Positions 9,848 to 18,346 of a stretch of DNA of 64,000 nucleotides are shown here, in pieces. Position numbers and translations under genes: made by a program. The stretch's first letter is position 1, and each line of letters begins with the position of its first letter. This stretch comes from DASSHA01 sp035693145 (GTDB lineage: Bacteria > Chloroflexota > Limnocylindria > Limnocylindrales > CSP1-4), in assembly GCA_035693145.1 (NCBI GenBank), contig DASSHA010000161.1, positions 21,343-85,342 of the forward strand, written 5' to 3'. The notes beneath the pieces are model-generated. The model searched no databases and was not told the origin of the DNA. It saw only the letters and a list, made by a program, of their open reading frames with translations.

Positions 9848-11371
9848 TCAGCCCGGCCGGGCGTGCGCCGGCTCCTCCGTCGGTTCGACTTCGCGTTCGT
9901 GGACGTGCTCGGCGGACTCGTCGTCGTGCAGGTGGTCGTGCTCGTGCGCCGACAGCGGATGGCCCTCGTCGGCCATCACCGAGCCCGGATCCGTCGCACC
10001 GATCGACGCCGCGGAGCGGACGGCGTCCGCATCGATCGCCGACGGCCGGTCGTCCTCGAGGTGCGGCAGCGCCGGATGATCCGGGTGCGCCGCAAGCCAG
10101 TCGTCGATCAGCTTCTCGACGACGCGGGTCCGCCGAAGGGTGCTGCGGATGAAACTCCGGCCACGCTCGCTCTCGAAGTAGCGGATGAGCCGGGGGTTGC
10201 CCTCGTAGCGCTGGCGCGCCTGTTCGATCTCGCCCTCGACGGCCTCGTCGGGGACCGTCATGCCGAGTGTCTCGGCGATCTTCGACAGCACGAGCAGCAC
10301 CTTCACGCGTTGCTCGGCCTGTGGCCGGAACTCCGCGTGGAGATCCTTGTCCGTCTTCTCGGTCGCCTTGAGATACGCCTCCTCGGTGATCCCCTGGCGC
10401 GCGAGGCTCGCCCGGAACTCGTCGTGCATCACCTCGACCTCCTGGTCGATGAGCACGTCCGGCAGCTCGAGCGTCGCGTTCGCGACGGCGTAGTCGATGA
10501 TCCGATCCGCGAACTCGTGACGGGCGCGGTCGAGCGCGTTCCGCTCGAGGCGCTTCCGGATCTCGTCGCGGACCTCCGCAAGGTCGCTGAAGTCCCCGAC
10601 CGAACGGGCGAGATCGTCGTCCTCGGGTGGCAGAACCTTCTCGCGGAGCTCGGTGAGGTGGACGGCGAACTGCGCGGCCTTGCCGGCGAGGTCCGGGACC
10701 GGGTAGTCGTCGGGGAAGGTGATGTCGAATTCGGTCGACTCACCCGGCCGCAGCCCGACGAGATGTGCCTCGAAGCCCGGGATGAGTCGCTCTTCGCCGA
10801 TCACCAGCGGCATCCGCTCCGACGAGCCGCCCTCGAAGGGGACGCCGTCGCGGGTTCCCTCGTAGCCGATGACGGCATAGTCGCCCTCCTGCGCGCCGCG
10901 ATCCTCGACGGCGCTGAGCGTCGCCTGCTGGTCGCGCAGGTCGTCGACGACCTTCTGGACCTTCTCGTCATCGATCGTCTGGATGTCGGGTCGGAAGTTG
11001 AAGTTCGTGTAGTCGCCCAGCGCGACCTCCGGGCGGACCGGCACGGTCGCCTTGAAGATGACCGGCTTGCCCTCCTCGGCCTGGACGATCTCGACGTCCC
11101 CGTTTGCGAGGGGGAGGATCGCCTTCTCGACGAGCGCCGCTCGGTACGCGTCCTGGACGAGATGCTCGACCGCCTCGTCCAGGACGACACCGGGGCCAAG
11201 GACGCGCTCGAGCATCGCGCGCGGCGCCTTGCCCGGCCGAAACCCGGCGACCTTCGTGCGGCGCCCGAGGCGCTGGACGGCCTGGTCGACGGCCCGACTC
11301 AGTCGCTCCGGCGGCAGCTCGACCTCGACGAGGACGGCGCTCTTCGGGGCAGGCGTGGTGGTGACGTTCAT
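9848..11371 (-). CDS. tig: Trigger factor, ribosome-associated chaperone and prolyl isomerase
   Basis: 507 residues. The N-terminal ribosome-binding domain carries the GFRPGKAP signature at about residue 44. The FKBP-type domain follows near 160-250 (DYAVIGYEG), then the helical C-terminal chaperone arms. The start is the ATG at 11369-11371; an extension to 11470 would read into the tRNA gene. The protein ends in an unusual tail of about 60 residues rich in His, Asp and Glu (AHEHDHLHDD), not part of the standard family. The gene leads the tig-clpP-clpX run. Confidence 0.96.
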   Translation of the reverse strand: MNVTTTPAPKSAVLVEVELPPERLSRAVDQAVQRLGRRTKVAGFRPGKAPRAMLERVLGPGVVLDEAVEHLVQDAYRAALVEKAILPLANGDVEIVQAEEGKPVIFKATVPVRPEVALGDYTNFNFRPDIQTIDDEKVQKVVDDLRDQQATLSAVEDRGAQEGDYAVIGYEGTRDGVPFEGGSSERMPLVIGEERLIPGFEAHLVGLRPGESTEFDITFPDDYPVPDLAGKAAQFAVHLTELREKVLPPEDDDLARSVGDFSDLAEVRDEIRKRLERNALDRARHEFADRIIDYAVANATLELPDVLIDQEVEVMHDEFRASLARQGITEEAYLKATEKTDKDLHAEFRPQAEQRVKVLLVLSKIAETLGMTVPDEAVEGEIEQARQRYEGNPRLIRYFESERGRSFIRSTLRRTRVVEKLIDDWLAAHPDHPALPHLEDDRPSAIDADAVRSAASIGATDPGSVMADEGHPLSAHEHDHLHDDESAEHVHEREVEPTEEPAHARPG

Positions 11372-11424
11372 CGGACGGTGGAGTGTACCGTCGGCCGGCG
11401 ACGGCGGATGCGAGCCGGTCAGCT

Positions 11425-11512
11425 TGGTAGGCGAGGTCGGGGTCGAACCGACACGTCCCTCACGGGACACCGGCTCCTAAGGCCGGCGCGTCTGCCATTC
11501 CGCCACTCGCCC
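11425..11512 (-). tRNA. tRNA-Leu (anticodon UAG)
   Basis: On the minus strand the gene reads from GGGCGAG at 11512. The anticodon loop CTTAGGA sits on a GCCGG/CCGGT-type stem. A class II variable arm (GTCCCGTGAGGGAC) is followed by the T-loop GGTTCGACCCC and an acceptor strand ending CTCGCCT, with discriminator A and an encoded CCA (11425-11427). Anticodon TAG reads CUA/CUN leucine codons. The long variable arm confirms Leu rather than a class I tRNA. It sits immediately upstream of tig. Confidence 0.96.
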
Positions 11513-11574
11513 AGCTCGAACCCTACCGACAAACCCGCACGAGCGACCGCCCATTCGGACTGCACCGGCCGCGG

Positions 11575-12183
11575 TCAGCGCGCGGGTCGTGTCCCGTCCG
11601 CTGGCGTTCTGCCGGCCGAGCCCGTCGTCGTCCCCGCCGAACCGGTCGATCCGCCGCTCGGCGCTCGCCGGCTGCGAATCGCCGACAGCGCTTCCTGGAA
11701 GTCCGGCGACTCCGGGGAGAACAGGCGCTCGGCGAGCTGCCTGCCTGCTCTCTGCGTGAGCGGACCCAGGACGCTTCCGGCGAGCAGCGAGGCAGTCGCT
11801 CCGAGGTCGCGCTTGCGGCGTTCCTCCCGGTGCGCCTCGAGATAGTCGGCGAACTCCTTGTCGAGGACGCGGCGCACCGCGTCGCCGTCCGATCCGAGGT
11901 GCGAGAGGACGCGGTCGACGTCCTTCGGCAGCAGCCGCGCGGGAAGGTCCGCCTCGGGCCCGCGGACGGCACGTTTTGCGCGGTGCCACAGGCGGCCCGG
12001 GCCGCCGGCGAGGAGGAACACCGCGCCGGCGGCAACGCCCGCGGTCTTCGCCGGCGCGCGCCGGACCTTCGCCGGGATGTCCACGGCGGCACGTCCGGCG
12101 CTCTCGAGCCGGTCGACCTCGTTGAGCAGCTCGGCGCGAGCCGCTACGACTTCCGCCCGAGCGGCGTCCGTTCGCGCACCCAC
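11575..12183 (-). CDS. Hypothetical protein with one membrane span, partner of the holin-X-like gene
   Basis: 202 residues. It has an N-terminal helical Ala/Glu/Arg-rich segment, one hydrophobic segment (TAGVAAGAVFLLAGG, about residues 45-60), a basic stretch, and a disordered Ser/Gly/Thr tail. The GTG start at 12181-12183 is preceded by AAGGAG and overlaps the end of the upstream gene by 40 bp, so the pair is co-translated. I do not recognise the family. DUF3618-like partners of holin-X proteins have a similar size and single span, but I cannot assert membership. Confidence 0.65.
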   Translation of the reverse strand: MGARTDAARAEVVAARAELLNEVDRLESAGRAAVDIPAKVRRAPAKTAGVAAGAVFLLAGGPGRLWHRAKRAVRGPEADLPARLLPKDVDRVLSHLGSDGDAVRRVLDKEFADYLEAHREERRKRDLGATASLLAGSVLGPLTQRAGRQLAERLFSPESPDFQEALSAIRSRRAPSGGSTGSAGTTTGSAGRTPADGTRPAR

Positions 12184-13082
12184 TCGATGGTCTCCTTCGT
12201 TGTGTCGATGGTCTCGCTCGGGTAGAAGCGCGACTTCAGGTCGTCGAACGAGATGCCACGGGCCTCGAGCGCTGCCAGCGCGATCCAGACACCGAGCCCG
12301 ACCGCGACGCCGATCGCGGCGGCCACCTCCGGGCTGAACGTGATCGCCGAGAGTGCGCCGAGCAGCGCTCCGATGACGGCGCCGACGATGAGCGCGCCGA
12401 TCGCGCCGCCCGCGCCAGCCCGGCTCAGGATGCCGGCCACGAGGCCGAGCACGCCGAGGACGATCGCCGTGACGACGATCGCGAGGACGAGGATCCGCCA
12501 CTCCGGCGCGACCGCCGGCTGGAGCTGGTCGGCCAGGGCGGACCAGCCCCGGTTCGGAAGGTTGAGCCCGAGGAGCACGGCGACGACGACGCCGACGACG
12601 AGGCCGACGAAGAACGCCCGCACCTGGCCCGACGTCCGGGTCCCGAGGCCGATCATGACCAGGCTGACCGCAAGCGCGATGAACAGCTCCGTTCCCAGCA
12701 GGACGCCCCACCCGATCGAGCCGAACCACCATTCGCCAAGCCAGAGGATCGATCCGATCGAGGCGAGCATCGCCGCGAAGAGCACGAGCGCGATCGCCAT
12801 CCCGACGAACGCCGCGACGCGCTTGGCGTTGTCGATGATCTCGCCGAGCTCCGCCTTGGCGAGGTCGGCGTGGGCTCGGACGAGCCGAAGCGCGGATCCG
12901 CGTGTCCGGCCAAGCTCCTCGCGCAGGCCCGGGGCCTCGGGCGGGCTCCCCGACGGCGTGCCGGCCCCGGTCGGGGGCCGTCCGGGCGGTGGCATCGCGC
13001 CGGGCACGGCGGCGAGTCGTTCAGGCGCCGTCGAGCCGGACGTGGTCGAGCCGTCGGCGCCGGGGCGCGGAGCGCCGGTCAT
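12144..13082 (-). CDS. Holin-X-like (phage holin superfamily III) membrane protein, extended
   Basis: 312 residues from ATG 13080-13082. A disordered Pro/Gly/Ser N-terminus (about 55 residues) leads to LREELGRTRGSALRLVRAHADLAKAELGE-like amphipathic sequence and two membrane spans, the usual Actinobacterial Holin-X pattern. Five or so further hydrophobic segments (Gly/Ala/Val-rich, residues about 130-255) follow, making it longer than the family norm. The name reflects a domain and does not imply a prophage; no phage genes are nearby. The ORF to 13193 adds only unlikely sequence. Confidence 0.65.
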   Translation of the reverse strand: MTGAPRPGADGSTTSGSTAPERLAAVPGAMPPPGRPPTGAGTPSGSPPEAPGLREELGRTRGSALRLVRAHADLAKAELGEIIDNAKRVAAFVGMAIALVLFAAMLASIGSILWLGEWWFGSIGWGVLLGTELFIALAVSLVMIGLGTRTSGQVRAFFVGLVVGVVVAVLLGLNLPNRGWSALADQLQPAVAPEWRILVLAIVVTAIVLGVLGLVAGILSRAGAGGAIGALIVGAVIGALLGALSAITFSPEVAAAIGVAVGLGVWIALAALEARGISFDDLKSRFYPSETIDTTKETIEWVRERTPLGRKS

Positions 13083-13206
13083 GCCAGCGGGCCTCGTCGG
13101 CAGGTCGTCCAGGGCTGGGCTCCCGGGGTGGTCGAGATGGACGTGAAGTGGGCGGATGATACTGCCGGCGCCCGACACTGCCCGCCGACACACCTGCGCG
13201 ACGACG

Positions 13207-13857
13207 TCATGCCGCGCCGAAGGCCCGCCAGCCGAGCCGGTCGGCCGCGTCGAAGAAGCCGTAGGCGCGCCGGAACGCCGGATCCGTCGCCGCCTTCGGC
13301 GGTCTCGTCGCTGTCAGCCACAACAGCCGCTCGAGCTCCGCGACGCGCTCGGCCAGCTCCGCAGGTCCACGCGGGGCGGCGATGTCGGCGTAGCTCCGAC
13401 GGATCGACGGGAACCGCACCTCGTCCTCAGGGAGCCGGGGCAGGAAGGCGAGCACGACGCGCGCGTGCGCAAGCGCCACGAGATCGGACGTCCGTGCCGC
13501 CCGGATCGCCGGGCGGGCCACGGCCGGGAGCCGGTCGCCGATGGCGCGCTCGAGCCATCGTTCGCGGGTCTCTGCCTCTCGCTCGGCCTCGCTGCCGGGC
13601 GATCCGACCCGCATCGCGGCGGCGAGCGTGAGCAGGTAATGGAGCTCGGCGAGCGGCACGCCCTCCGATCGGAGCCATCCCTGGAACCCGGCACGGACAC
13701 CTTCGAGGTGCGGCAGCGTCGCGTCGGCGAGGTAGTCGGCGCCGCCGGCCGGGAGCTCGCCCTCGTCCGCCACCGCGTCGAGCAGCTCGCGCGTCCGTCG
13801 GACCAGATCGAGGAGCCGGTCGAAGTCGAGAAAGCCGCTGCCGTCGAGGTCGGTCAT
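13207..13857 (-). CDS. Hypothetical soluble protein
   Basis: 216 residues, largely helical by composition, with no signal peptide or membrane span. It starts MTDLDGSGFLDFDRLLDLV and has repeated Leu/Ala/Arg heptad-like stretches. Tryptophans occur at WLRSEG and RERWLER. No catalytic motif is evident and I do not recognise a family. The gene stands alone between the holin-X pair and the divergent cinA. The 193-bp gap to cinA may hold both promoters. Confidence 0.6.
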   Translation of the reverse strand: MTDLDGSGFLDFDRLLDLVRRTRELLDAVADEGELPAGGADYLADATLPHLEGVRAGFQGWLRSEGVPLAELHYLLTLAAAMRVGSPGSEAEREAETRERWLERAIGDRLPAVARPAIRAARTSDLVALAHARVVLAFLPRLPEDEVRFPSIRRSYADIAAPRGPAELAERVAELERLLWLTATRPPKAATDPAFRRAYGFFDAADRLGWRAFGAA

Positions 13858-14050
13858 GCCTGCTCCCGTTCGGTGCGAACGAGCGTCCGGCGCGTCGGCG
13901 GATCGTGCGAGCGGCGCGATCGTCGCGCGTCGATGTGCCCGATCGTACCGGCCGTGGGATCGCCGCCGCTTGCGATCGGCGGCCGGCGGCTATCGGCGAA
14001 CGGTCAGGTCGGCGGGAGCAGGCCCGTCGGCTGCGCTAGGCTGCCGCACG

Positions 14051-15286
14051 ATGACCAGCTCGACGACCTCGCCCACGGGCCGTTCCGACAGGGCGCATGC
14101 CCGCCGGCTCGAGCGCGCCGAGCTCCTCGCGGTGGGCAGCGAGCTGACGACCGGCGAGACGCGGGACACGAACGCGGGCGACCTGGCACGGTCGCTCAGC
14201 GAGCACGGGCTTCGAGTCACCCGGCTCATCGAGCTCCCGGACGAGCAGACCACCGTCGCCGACGCGGTCCGCGACGCGCTCGGCCGAGCGGATCTCGTCG
14301 TCGTGACCGGGGGCCTCGGACCCACCCCCGATGACCTGACCCGCGAATCGATCGGCGCTGCGCTCGGTGAGACGCCATCGGTCGATCCGGCGCTCGAACG
14401 CTGGGTGCGCGGGCTCTGGCAGCGGCGGCGGCTGCCGTTTCCGGAATCGAACATCAAGCAGGCCTGGCTCATCCCGTCGGCGAGCGCGATCCCGAACGAC
14501 CACGGGACCGCTCCCGGGTGGTGGGTCGACGCGCCCGACGGCCGCGTCATCGTCGCGCTGCCCGGGCCGCCGCGCGAGATGCACGCGATGTGGGAGGTTG
14601 GCGTCCTGCCCAGGCTTCGCCGCCGCGCCTTCGGTCGGCCGCGCGTGACGCGGACCTTCCGGCTGACCGGGATCGGCGAATCGCAGGCCGCCGATGCAAT
14701 CGGACGAGACCTGCTCGCGGCCGAGCACCCGCTCGTCGCGACCTACGCCCGGCCCGACTCGGTCGACGTCCGGGTGACGGCCTTCGCCGACGACGACGAT
14801 ACGGCCCGGCGGATCGTCGAATCGGCGGTCGCGACGATCGAGGCGGCCGTCGGCGAACACGTCTGGGCCGAAGGCTCCGCGACGTGGGCAGACGTCGTCG
14901 AGGCGGAGCTATCGCGGACGGGCCGGCGACTGCGGATCGACGAGACGGGCACGAACGGGGCACTCGTCGCGCTTCTGGGCGGTGTCGGGCGGCTCGTCGG
15001 TGCCGCCGTCCGGCCCCTCGGATCGACCGCGGCCACGACGCCCATCGATACCTTCGAGGCGTCGGCGGTGGGGCGCGACGTCGTCAACGTCGCGCTCACC
15101 GCGGGCGCAACGGGCGAGGGTGGCGACCTGGCGGTGTCGCTCCTGATCCGGGGCGACGGCATCACCGTGGATGAGCTCGGGGTGGCGTTCCTGCGCGACG
15201 ATCAGGGGCGTGCCCGTGCGGCCGTCTTCGCCTCCTGGGCTCTGGTTCGGGCCCTTCGCGGCCTGCCGGACGCCCTGCGGGACTGA
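14051..15286 (+). CDS. cinA: CinA-like protein (MoCF-type domain plus degenerate PncC-like domain)
   Basis: 411 residues from ATG 14051. The N-terminal domain (to about residue 190) has the MoCF/MoaB-like signature VVTGGLGPTPDDLTRES and GPPREMHAMW, typical of CinA pyrophosphatase. A middle KH-like region contains TFRLTGIGESQAADAI. The C-terminal region aligns in order with the PncC deamidase domain, but the expected AESCTGG catalytic patch reads DETGTNGA, so NMN deamidase activity is doubtful. The family acts on NAD-derived metabolites (ADP-ribose, NMN). It overlaps the following gene by one base. Confidence 0.85.
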   Translation: MTSSTTSPTGRSDRAHARRLERAELLAVGSELTTGETRDTNAGDLARSLSEHGLRVTRLIELPDEQTTVADAVRDALGRADLVVVTGGLGPTPDDLTRESIGAALGETPSVDPALERWVRGLWQRRRLPFPESNIKQAWLIPSASAIPNDHGTAPGWWVDAPDGRVIVALPGPPREMHAMWEVGVLPRLRRRAFGRPRVTRTFRLTGIGESQAADAIGRDLLAAEHPLVATYARPDSVDVRVTAFADDDDTARRIVESAVATIEAAVGEHVWAEGSATWADVVEAELSRTGRRLRIDETGTNGALVALLGGVGRLVGAAVRPLGSTAATTPIDTFEASAVGRDVVNVALTAGATGEGGDLAVSLLIRGDGITVDELGVAFLRDDQGRARAAVFASWALVRALRGLPDALRD

Positions 15287-15753
15287 TGGTCGACGTCGCC
15301 GAGCTTGCGCCGTTCGAGCTCCTGCACGATTTGCCGGCGGCCGACCTCGAACGGTTGGCGGCCGGCGCATCGGCTCGTCACCTCGATCCCGGTGAGCCGC
15401 TCTTCAACGCCGGCGAGCCTGCGGCATCGATGTTCGGCGTCCGGGCCGGCGAGATCGCGCTGCGTGCGTCCGCCGGCGAACGGTCGACGATCGTCATGAC
15501 CGCGCGCAGCGGGGAGCTGTTGGGCTGGTCGGCGCTGCGGGAGGATGCGCGCTGGCTGACGACCGGGCGCGCCGTCGGATCCGCCGACGTCGTGATCGTT
15601 CCGGTCGAGACCGTCCTCGGTCTCCTGGGATCGGGCTCGGACGCCGCTCGCGTCCTGATCCGGCGGCTCTTCGGGCTCGCCGCAGCGCACCTCGACGAGA
15701 CGCAGGCGCAGCTCCTGCGCCCGGGTCACGAGGGCCCGATCACGGGAGGCTGA
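15286..15753 (+). CDS. Single-domain cyclic-nucleotide-binding-like (cupin) protein
   Basis: 155 residues forming one CAP_ED/Crp effector-domain fold: LHDLPAADLERLAAGA, DPGEPLFNAGEPAASMFGV and a helical C-terminus. No helix-turn-helix follows, so it is not a Crp regulator on its own. Stand-alone domains of this kind occur as sensors or partners of membrane proteins. The start ATG shares one base with the cinA stop (TGATG). Confidence 0.75.
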   Translation: MVDVAELAPFELLHDLPAADLERLAAGASARHLDPGEPLFNAGEPAASMFGVRAGEIALRASAGERSTIVMTARSGELLGWSALREDARWLTTGRAVGSADVVIVPVETVLGLLGSGSDAARVLIRRLFGLAAAHLDETQAQLLRPGHEGPITGG

Positions 15754-15804
15754 CCGGATCCGCTCCGCGTCCCCCCTACGCCACGCGTGCCCCGCGCGCC
15801 GGGG

Positions 15805-16884
15805 TCAGTGGACGGACAGGACGGGCTGCAGGCTCGATTCGGCGCGAACGCTCATCCGGGCGGCGACGATGCTCGCCAGCTGCCGGAGCGCAACGGCCGC
15901 CGGACCGGGCTCGCGCTGGGCGACGGCCGGGACGCCGACGTCGCCGCCCTGGCGGACGGTCACGTCGAGCGGGACGCCGCCGAGGTAGTCGATCCCCTGC
16001 TCCTGCGCGAACCGCTCGCCGCCGCCGCGACCGAAGATCTCCGTCTCCTCGCCGCAGTGCGGGCAGACGAACGCGCTCATGTTCTCGACGATCCCGATGA
16101 TCGGGACGTTCATCCGCCGCAGCATCGCCGTCGCCTTGCGGACGTCGGACAGGGCGACCTCCTGTGGCGTGGTGACAAGGACGGTGCCCGAGACGGGGAC
16201 GGACTGGGCGAGCGTGAGCTGCGCGTCGGAGGTGCCCGGCGGGAGGTCGATGACGAGGTAATCGAGCTCGCCCCAGTCGACGTCGCGCAGGAACTGCTGG
16301 ATCGCGCCCCCGACGAGCGGGCCGCGCCACACGATCGGCTGACCTTCCGGCACGAAGAACTGGATCGAGATGACCTTCACGCCGTGGCGCTCGAGCGGCG
16401 TGATCTTGTTCGATTCCGACGCCTTCGGCTGTCCGTCGACGCCGAGCATCTGGGGGATGTTCGGGCCCGTGATGTCCGCATCGAGGAGGCCGACAGACGC
16501 GCCGGCCTGGGCGAGCGCGACGGCGAGGTTGACGCTGATCGTGCTCTTGCCGACGCCGCCCTTGCCGGACGCAACGGCGATGATGTTCTTCACGCCCGGC
16601 AGCAGCTGCTCGGGCCGCGGAGCGGCAGCTCGACGGACCGTTGCCGACCACCCGACCTGCACGTCGGTCGCGCCGAGCGGCGCGAGGACCGTTCGGACGT
16701 TGGACTCGATCTCGTCCTTGAGCGGACAGGCGGGCGTCGTGAGCTCGATCGTGAACGCGACGCGGCCGCCGTCGATCGCGAGGTCGCGGATCATGTTGCG
16801 GGTGACGAGGTCGCCGCCGAGCTCGGGCTCCTGCACCTGCCGGAGCGCATCGAGGACGGCAGCCTCGCTCAGGGTCGTCATCAT
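15805..16884 (-). CDS. mrp: Mrp/NBP35-family Fe-S cluster carrier ATPase
   Basis: 359 residues. The N-terminal MIP18/DUF59-like domain (residues 1-90; EPELGGDLVTRNMIRDL) is fused to the P-loop ATPase with the deviant Walker A GKGGVGKST near residue 107. The switch motif DADITGPN, the FVCPHCG Cys pair that holds the bridging cluster, and IDLPPGTSDAQL are present. It delivers Fe-S clusters to apoproteins such as the Rieske and other dehydrogenases. ATG 16882-16884 and the next codon, also ATG, are both possible starts. It is divergent from potA. Confidence 0.93.
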   Translation of the reverse strand: MMTTLSEAAVLDALRQVQEPELGGDLVTRNMIRDLAIDGGRVAFTIELTTPACPLKDEIESNVRTVLAPLGATDVQVGWSATVRRAAAPRPEQLLPGVKNIIAVASGKGGVGKSTISVNLAVALAQAGASVGLLDADITGPNIPQMLGVDGQPKASESNKITPLERHGVKVISIQFFVPEGQPIVWRGPLVGGAIQQFLRDVDWGELDYLVIDLPPGTSDAQLTLAQSVPVSGTVLVTTPQEVALSDVRKATAMLRRMNVPIIGIVENMSAFVCPHCGEETEIFGRGGGERFAQEQGIDYLGGVPLDVTVRQGGDVGVPAVAQREPGPAAVALRQLASIVAARMSVRAESSLQPVLSVH

Positions 16885-17043
16885 CTTGGGTAGGTCATCC
16901 GTGCGGAGAGTCGGCCAGAGCCGCGCCTCACATCGTACCCCCGTGTCCCCGATCGCCCGGCAGCAGCGACTCGGGTCCGGGACAGCGCGAATTTCGCACC
17001 GATTGGCCGATTTCCGCACGAACTCCGCCCGCGCCTGCGGTCC

Positions 17044-17072
17044 TTGACACCCCTTTTCCTCGGACCTACGAT
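17044..17072 (+). promoter_or_regulatory. Sigma-70-type promoter for potABCD
   Basis: A consensus -35 TTGACA (17044-17049) and -10 TACGAT (17067-17072) are separated by exactly 17 bp. Transcription would start near 17079, giving an approximately 100-nt leader before the potA GTG. It is one of the best promoter matches in the window and points into the potA operon. Confidence 0.75.
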
Positions 17073-17176
17073 CCCGCCACCGTCGGGCCGGAGCGCGCGG
17101 GGGTCCGCGGCCTTGGGACGAGGTCGGCCCGGGTCGCGGCCGGACTCCCACGCGAGGACGAGGAGAGCGAGGGAAC

Positions 17177-18346
17177 GTGCCCGCCGTCCGCCTGGTCGAC
17201 GTCACGAAGCAGTTCGGCGACGTCGTCGCCGTCGACGGGATCAACCTCGAGGTCGACGACGGCGAGTTCTTCTCGCTCCTCGGGCCCTCGGGCTGCGGCA
17301 AGACCACGACCCTCCGGATGATCGGCGGGTTCGAGCAGCCGACGGGCGGGCTCATCGAGCTCCAGGGTCGTGACGTCACCTGGCTGCCGCCGTACCAGCG
17401 CAATGTCAACACGGTCTTCCAGAGCTACGCGCTCTTTCCCCATTTGTCGATCTTCGAGAACGTCGCGTTCGGGCTGCGCCGTCGCGGCGTGGCCGGCGCG
17501 GAGGTTCGGGCGCGCGTCGGCGAGATGCTCGAGCTCGTCGAGCTGCCGGGCTACGAGAAGCGCAAGCCGAACCAGATCTCGGGCGGCCAGGCCCAGCGGG
17601 TCGCGCTCGCTCGCGCGCTCATCAATCGGCCGGCCGTCCTGCTCCTCGACGAGCCGCTCGGCGCGCTCGATCTCAAGCTCCGGAAGCAGATGCAGGTCGA
17701 GCTCAAGCGGATCCAGCGGGAGGTCGGGATCACGTTCATCTACGTGACCCACGACCAGGAGGAGGCGCTCACGATGTCGGACCGGATCGCGGTGATGAAC
17801 CGCGGCCGGTACGAGCAGCTTGGCGATTGCGAGTCGCTCTACGAACGCCCCTCCACGAGGTTCGTCGCGGGCTTCCTCGGCGTGAGCAACCTCCTCCCGG
17901 TGACGATCGAGGGAACCGACGGCGAGTACGCGATCGGCCGCATCGACGCTGGCTCGACCCTCCGGCTGCCGCGCACGCTGGCGAACGGTCACCGCCAGGT
18001 CGAGCTCGGCGTTCGACCCGAGAAGATCCGGCTGCACGAGCCGAGCGAGGAGCTGGTGGCCGGCCTGAACCGGCTCGCGGGTGTCATCCGCGACGCGTCC
18101 TACACGGGCGCCAGCACGCAGTACATCGTCCAGACCGCGAGCGGTGCCGAGCTGACCGTGTACGAGCAGAACGTCGAGCGGGCCAGCCGCGCCGAGCTGT
18201 GGGCGGCCGGCGAGGACGTCGTCCTCGGCTGGCTCCCCGAGCACACCTTCGTCGTCGCGGGCGACGACGATCCGACCGAACCGCTCGAACCGCCAGCCGA
18301 ACCCTCCCAAGCGGTGTCTGCGCAGAGTGCAAGAGGAGACGCATGA
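17177..18346 (+). CDS. potA: Polyamine ABC transporter ATPase (PotA-like)
   Basis: 389 residues. It energises uptake of polyamines. Walker A is GPSGCGKTTT near residue 38, the Q-loop lies in VFQSYALFPHLS, the signature is ISGGQAQRVALARAL, and Walker B is VLLLDEPLGALDL. A C-terminal TOBE domain follows. The start is GTG 17177, preceded by GAGGGA. The stop overlaps the next ATG (ATGA). First gene of potA-potD-potB-potC-aminotransferase. Confidence 0.93.
   Translation: MPAVRLVDVTKQFGDVVAVDGINLEVDDGEFFSLLGPSGCGKTTTLRMIGGFEQPTGGLIELQGRDVTWLPPYQRNVNTVFQSYALFPHLSIFENVAFGLRRRGVAGAEVRARVGEMLELVELPGYEKRKPNQISGGQAQRVALARALINRPAVLLLDEPLGALDLKLRKQMQVELKRIQREVGITFIYVTHDQEEALTMSDRIAVMNRGRYEQLGDCESLYERPSTRFVAGFLGVSNLLPVTIEGTDGEYAIGRIDAGSTLRLPRTLANGHRQVELGVRPEKIRLHEPSEELVAGLNRLAGVIRDASYTGASTQYIVQTASGAELTVYEQNVERASRAELWAAGEDVVLGWLPEHTFVVAGDDDPTEPLEPPAEPSQAVSAQSARGDA

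Noticed and set aside
12144..13082. Prophage holin
   Set aside because: Holin-X domains are common in non-phage actinobacterial-like membrane proteins; no other phage gene is present.
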